DNA of 7,636 bases from assembly GCA_003250135.1 (NCBI GenBank), contig QKHF01000244.1, forward strand, positions 1-7,636. Direction: 5' to 3'. The stretch is from Paracoccaceae bacterium. GTDB lineage: Bacteria; Pseudomonadota; Alphaproteobacteria; Rhodobacterales; Rhodobacteraceae. A program made the translations under genes and the position numbers. The notes under the pieces are model-generated. The model was not told where the DNA came from and did not search any database. It saw only the letters and a list, made by a program, of their open reading frames with translations. Of the stretch, positions 4,619 to 7,636 are shown piece by piece. The stretch's first letter is position 1; each line of letters starts with the position of its first letter.

Positions 4619-5566
4619 ATGACGTCCATCAATCATCTGCTGTCCGCGCAACGCCCATTCCTGACCGATGGAGGGTTCGAGACATCCCTCTTCTTCATCG
4701 ACGGCTTCGACGCGCCGGAATTCGCCGCCATCGTGCTTCTGGACGATCCCGAGGCGCGGCAGGCGATGACCCGGTACTTCGACCGCTTTCTTTCAATGGC
4801 CGACGCCGCCGGAACCGGCTTCGTTCTCGACACGGACACCTGGCGCGGATGCGTCCGTTGGGCGGAGAAACTCGGCCGAACCGAGGACGACCTGCTGCGG
4901 CTCAACCGGGACGCGGTGACGTTCGCGAAAGAGATCCGCGATCGTTGGAGCGCGCGCGTCTCGCCCATTCTCGTCAATGGCGTCGTGGGCCCGGCGGGCG
5001 ACGGCTATGCGCCGGACCAGTTGCTGACCGCTGACGCCGCACAGACCGCGCACACGCCGCAGATCGAGGTCTTCGCCGAATCCGGCGTCGACATGGTCTC
5101 GGCCATCACCATGACCCATGTGGGCGAGGCCGTCGGGATCGTTCGCGCGGCCGAGGAGGCCGGGCTGCCCGTCGTCGTGTCCTTCACCGTGGAGACCGAT
5201 GGACGGCTGCCGACGGGCGAGACGCTGGGCGAAGCGATCGCCGCGACGGATGCAGCCACTGGCGACGCGCCGCTCTACTACATGGTCAATTGCGCCCATC
5301 CCGACCATTTCAGCGGCGCCCTCGCCTCCGGGGCCGATTGGCTTCGGCGCATCGGCGGGCTTCGCGCGAACGCCTCACGTCTGTCTCACGCCGAACTGGA
5401 CGTCGCGGAAGAACTGGATGACGGCGATCCGGCCGAGTTCGGGCGTCTGCACGCAGATCTCGCGCCTCTCCTTCCGAACCTGCGCGTGGTCGGGGGATGC
5501 TGCGGAACGGATCACCGGCATGTCGGCTGCGTGTCGCATCATCTGCACGCGAAAGCCGCGGCCTGA
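4619..5566 (+). CDS. homocysteine S-methyltransferase-family protein, 315 aa
   Basis: A cytoplasmic zinc-dependent methyltransferase of the Pfam S-methyl_trans family, the family of E. coli MmuM (310 aa). It is a TIM-barrel protein of the usual length for a stand-alone enzyme. The N-terminus carries the barrel motif TDGGFETSLFF (16-26). The three zinc cysteines are present: C225 in MVNCAHP and C294/C295 in GGCCGTDHRHV, almost the same spacing as in MmuM. Start: ATG 4619 with GGGGAGA 5-6 bases upstream. The expected reaction is transfer of a methyl group to homocysteine to give methionine, with S-methylmethionine or another methylsulfonium or betaine as donor. The donor cannot be read from the sequence, and some family members act on other thiols. 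It is divergently paired with a TetR gene that probably controls it, and it sits near metY, a homocysteine source. No cobalamin- or folate-binding domain is present. Confidence 0.85.
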   Translation: MTSINHLLSAQRPFLTDGGFETSLFFIDGFDAPEFAAIVLLDDPEARQAMTRYFDRFLSMADAAGTGFVLDTDTWRGCVRWAEKLGRTEDDLLRLNRDAVTFAKEIRDRWSARVSPILVNGVVGPAGDGYAPDQLLTADAAQTAHTPQIEVFAESGVDMVSAITMTHVGEAVGIVRAAEEAGLPVVVSFTVETDGRLPTGETLGEAIAATDAATGDAPLYYMVNCAHPDHFSGALASGADWLRRIGGLRANASRLSHAELDVAEELDDGDPAEFGRLHADLAPLLPNLRVVGGCCGTDHRHVGCVSHHLHAKAAA

Positions 5567-5569
5567 CCG

Positions 5570-5609
5570 GCCCTACTCTCGGGCGCGCCATGTGCGCCCG
5601 GGGCTTTTT
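5570..5609 (+). terminator. terminator of the methyltransferase gene
   Basis: CGGGCGC (5580-5586) pairs with GCGCCCG (5594-5600) around a 7-nt loop. The stem can be extended by GCCC (5570-5573) with GGGC (5601-5604) across a left bulge, and TTTTT (5605-5609) follows. It begins 4 bases past the stop. The last two T belong to the stop codon of the convergent SIMPL gene, so the two transcripts meet almost without a gap. No T-run follows the stem on the minus strand. Confidence 0.75.
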
Positions 5610-6351
5610 ACTCCAGCGCCCAGACGGTGGAGACATCGACGCGGATGGTCTGCGTTCCGGCCGCCACCGGCACGGCGTCCGACGCCGCCATCGCCATCTC
5701 GGCCCGCATCATCGGCTGCGGCGGCGGGCCATAGCCGCCCTCGCTCACCTGCATGATGGCGCCCAGCGACGCGCCCGCCTCGCCCGCCAGCAACTCCGCC
5801 TTGCGCCGCGCGTCTGCGATGGCGCGCTTGCGCGCCTCATCTTCAAGCGCCGTCCGCTCATCGATGTCGAAGCTGATTCCGCCGATCTCGTTGGCGCCGG
5901 CGCGGGCCAGCGCGTCCAGCAAACCGCCCAGACCGCCCAGATCGCGGGCGGTGATCATCAGGCGATTGCGCGCCTCGAACCCGGACTGGACGTTTTCGCT
6001 CGACCCGTCCGCGCGGCGCCGGTGCTCCCAGCGTGGCGACAGCGACAGGCCGACCGTGCGGATGTCCGCCTCCGCCACCCCGGCCGCCTTCAGCGAGTCG
6101 ATGATCGCCGCGACCGCGGCGCTGGTCTGGTCCAGCGCGTCGCCCGCCGTCTTCGCCGCCGCATAGGCTCCGACGGACACGCTCGCGATATCCGGAGCGG
6201 CCGAGACCTCGCCCACCCCGCTGACGGCGATTCGCCGCTCGCCCGAGTCGCGGGGAACGTCCTGCGCCAGCGCCCGCGTTGAAGGCGCCCAGGCTGCGCC
6301 CGCCGCGGCCAGCGCGCAGAGAGCAGGAATGAAATGGCGGGAAATCAGCAT
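5608..6351 (-). CDS. exported SIMPL-domain (DUF541) protein, 247 aa
   Basis: A periplasmic or outer-membrane-facing protein of the SIMPL/DUF541 family (relatives include E. coli YggE and Brucella BP26). Some relatives have been linked to oxidative-stress tolerance and to oligomeric channel-like assemblies. The role here is unknown. Start: ATG 6351-6349 with a full AAGGAGG (plus 6357-6363) 5 bases upstream. Residues 1-29 are a signal peptide (SRHFIPALCALAAAGAAW, ending RALA), with cleavage before Q30. The domain runs from about 40 to 246 and follows the family pattern: RRIAVSGVGEVSAAPDIASV, AAVAAIIDSLKAAGVAEADI, VGLSLSPRWE, RDLGGLGGLLDALARAGAN, ISFDIDERTALEDEARKRA, DARRKAELLAGEAGASLG, and AVPVAAGTQTIRVDVSTVW. 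The mature part appears free of cysteine. It stands alone on its strand, convergent with the methyltransferase gene and divergent from the membrane protein at 6477. Upstream in-frame extensions have no ribosome site. Confidence 0.88.
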   Translation of the reverse strand: MLISRHFIPALCALAAAGAAWAPSTRALAQDVPRDSGERRIAVSGVGEVSAAPDIASVSVGAYAAAKTAGDALDQTSAAVAAIIDSLKAAGVAEADIRTVGLSLSPRWEHRRRADGSSENVQSGFEARNRLMITARDLGGLGGLLDALARAGANEIGGISFDIDERTALEDEARKRAIADARRKAELLAGEAGASLGAIMQVSEGGYGPPPQPMMRAEMAMAASDAVPVAAGTQTIRVDVSTVWALE

Positions 6352-6476
6352 GTTGGCCTCCTTGGGCGGGAAAGTTTCGGCGAAATACGATCGCAGCATC
6401 GCCCTTATACAAACGAATCGCGACGAAAATCCGCCGCCGCTGGCACCCGGCGCGCCGCGCGGATACGATCCGCGCC
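6352..6476. other. divergent intergenic region, SIMPL gene / membrane protein
   Basis: These 125 bases must hold both promoters. The only AT-rich elements are around 6404-6411: CTTATACA reads as TATAAG on the minus strand and TATACA on the plus strand. Neither has a convincing -35 at the usual distance. The minus-strand ribosome site is at 6357-6363. The plus-strand gene lacks a clear one. Confidence 0.4.
6457..6475. repeat. perfect 8-bp inverted repeat abutting a start codon
   Basis: GCGCGGAT (6457-6464) and ATCCGCGC (6468-6475) are exact reverse complements around ACG. They end one base before the ATG at 6477. In RNA this stable GC-rich stem with a tight 3-nt loop would occupy the place of the ribosome-binding site. 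In DNA it is a symmetric operator-like site. Confidence 0.6.
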
Positions 6477-7636
6477 ATGCAAGCGAACGACCCACAGACC
6501 GGCGGCCAGACGCCCGCGTCGCGCCCCCGCTACGCGCTGGATTTCCGCGCCAGCGGCGTGGCGTTGATGCGTCGGGAAAGCGGCGTCGCCACCTGGGCGC
6601 CGGGCCGCGGATTCTCGGTGTCTCAGCGCGCCGGCGGCGCGTGGAGCGAGATCGCCTGCTGCGACTGGCTGCCGCCTGAAAACGAGGGCGCCCCGTCCGC
6701 GCTCGACGCCCCCGAGCGCCTGACCGCGGCGCTGGGCGATGCGGAGCCCGAAGTGGACGTCTGGGTTCCCAACGGCCTGCTGCTGTCGCGCACGGTTCCG
6801 GACCGCAAGCGCGCCGAGGACGAGCCTGCGGAGCGCGTGGCGGCCCGCGCCATCTCGGGCCTGACCATTCTGCGGCCTGAAGCGCTGGAACTCGCCGCCA
6901 TCCGCACCGAGAGCGGCGTCGCCCTGCGCGCGGTAGAGCGCTCGGTGCTGGACGAGGTCGCGGCCCATGCGCGGCGTCTGGGATTCTCGATCCGCACCAT
7001 CCGCAGCCGCCCGGGCGATCGCGACTTTCCCGACGGCGCGGTGTTCTCCATATCCGCATCGCAGCGCCAGAGCGCTCGCAAATCCGGTGGGCCGCGCTCC
7101 GGCGCGCTGACACTGGCAGGGGGCGCCGCCGTCATCGCCGCCGCCGTTGCGATTTTTTTCTACGCTGCGCCGCCCGCACCGGATGCGCCTGAGCCGCCGG
7201 CGATATCCGCCAGCGCGCCCGCCCCTAGCCAAGCGGACGCCAAGCCGGCGCCGCCCTACCGGACGCTGACCGCGGAAGTGCCCTTCTCGGCGCCCGCCGA
7301 TCAATTCACCCCCGCCGCGGAGCAGCCCGCGCCGGCGGAGACCCCGACGGTAACCGAGGCGGATGCCCCAGAGCCGGTGACGGAACTGGCGTCAATCAAT
7401 GCGGACGCGCTGGCGATCGAGCCGGGCGAAGCGCCGGGAGAGGTGGTGGCGGCCGAAACGGCAGCGACGGCGACCGCCGAGGCGCCCGCTATCGACGCGC
7501 CCGCCTCATTTTCACAGGAGGCGGCGCCCGATCTCGCCGCGCTCGCGCCGCTCAGCGACGTTGTGGTCGATGACGAAGCAGGCGCGCCGGGACAAGAGAT
7601 CGTCGCGCCGGAAGAATCGGCCCAGCCTGAGGGAGA
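6477..7636 (+). CDS. single-span membrane protein with Pro/Ala/Glu-rich tail, 3' end cut by window; distant GspL/PilM-like N-terminus suspected
   Basis: An open frame of 386 codons with no stop, running off the window. The ATG at 6477 is the first in a well-biased frame, but it has no good ribosome site. Residues 18-195 are a soluble, presumably cytoplasmic domain (YALDFRASGVALMRR, then VDVWVPNGLLLSRTVPDRKR at 93-112, AARAISGLTILRPEALELAA at 122-141, and VALRAVERSVLDEVAAHARR at 148-167). A basic patch (RKSGGPRSG) precedes one membrane segment at about 210-230 (LTLAGGAAVIAAAVAIFFY). Everything after it is a low-complexity, acidic Ala/Pro/Glu region of over 150 residues. The basic patch places the N-terminus inside and the tail in the periplasm. 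The order of strand, 'P..R' element, 'ltilrPealela' helix and 'vAlravers.ld' element recalls the GspL/PilM-PilN assembly platform proteins of type II secretion and type IV pili. I call this a weak resemblance, not an assignment. Such tails often span the periplasm. Confidence 0.75.
   Translation, partial: MQANDPQTGGQTPASRPRYALDFRASGVALMRRESGVATWAPGRGFSVSQRAGGAWSEIACCDWLPPENEGAPSALDAPERLTAALGDAEPEVDVWVPNGLLLSRTVPDRKRAEDEPAERVAARAISGLTILRPEALELAAIRTESGVALRAVERSVLDEVAAHARRLGFSIRTIRSRPGDRDFPDGAVFSISASQRQSARKSGGPRSGALTLAGGAAVIAAAVAIFFYAAPPAPDAPEPPAISASAPAPSQADAKPAPPYRTLTAEVPFSAPADQFTPAAEQPAPAETPTVTEADAPEPVTELASINADALAIEPGEAPGEVVAAETAATATAEAPAIDAPASFSQEAAPDLAALAPLSDVVVDDEAGAPGQEIVAPEESAQPEG

Noticed and set aside
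6349..7113. Upstream extension of the SIMPL protein to 501 residues
   Set aside because: The extra part is an Arg/Pro-rich shadow of the plus-strand membrane protein. A perfect AAGGAGG and a signal peptide mark the start at 6351.
1..7636. Defence system, CRISPR array, toxin-antitoxin pair, insertion sequence or prophage genes
   Set aside because: I looked for repeat-spacer units, transposase or integrase motifs and small overlapping gene pairs and found none. The recognisable genes are housekeeping, metabolic or envelope-related.

Overview
The window is high-GC DNA with strong purine-rich Shine-Dalgarno sequences, G/C-ending codons and protein variants that resemble marine Alphaproteobacteria. 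My guess is the Maricaulales/Caulobacterales/Hyphomonadaceae neighbourhood, but nothing in the window fixes the genus. The gene content looks chromosomal. I see no transposase, integrase, CRISPR array, plasmid or phage gene.

Layout from left to right. (1) 1-480, minus strand: a 45-residue unknown protein with its own terminator, then tRNA-Tyr(GTA) with a clear sigma-70 promoter and a probable terminator. (2) 520-1978, plus strand: a SpoU/TrmH-family 23S rRNA 2'-O-methyltransferase (rlmB-like) that starts at TTG, then an exported YHS-domain protein. (3) 1979-2433: a 455-base gap without a protein gene. It holds a strong orphan terminator and an upstream hairpin that together look like a small RNA of about 95 nt, or possibly an attenuated leader. 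(4) 2434-3726, plus: O-acetylhomoserine sulfhydrylase (metY), ended by a terminator shared with the convergent gene. (5) 3795-5566: a TetR-family repressor (minus) divergent from a homocysteine S-methyltransferase-family gene (plus). About 206 bases lie between them, with a compact array of inverted repeats that looks like the operator. (6) 5608-6351, minus: an exported SIMPL-domain (DUF541) protein. (7) 6477 to the window edge, plus: a bitopic membrane protein with a long Pro/Ala/Glu-rich tail, cut off by the end of the window.

How the genes fit together: metY makes homocysteine from O-acetylhomoserine and sulfide. The methyltransferase-family protein could use homocysteine as methyl acceptor to make methionine. 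Together they form a small homocysteine/methionine neighbourhood, with the TetR protein as the likely local switch for the methyltransferase rather than for metY. The tRNA and the rRNA methyltransferase are translation housekeeping genes. No complete new system is evident. The best leads are the putative sRNA or leader before metY, the TetR operator array together with the repressor's single cysteine, and the truncated membrane protein at the right edge with a perfect palindrome touching its start codon.
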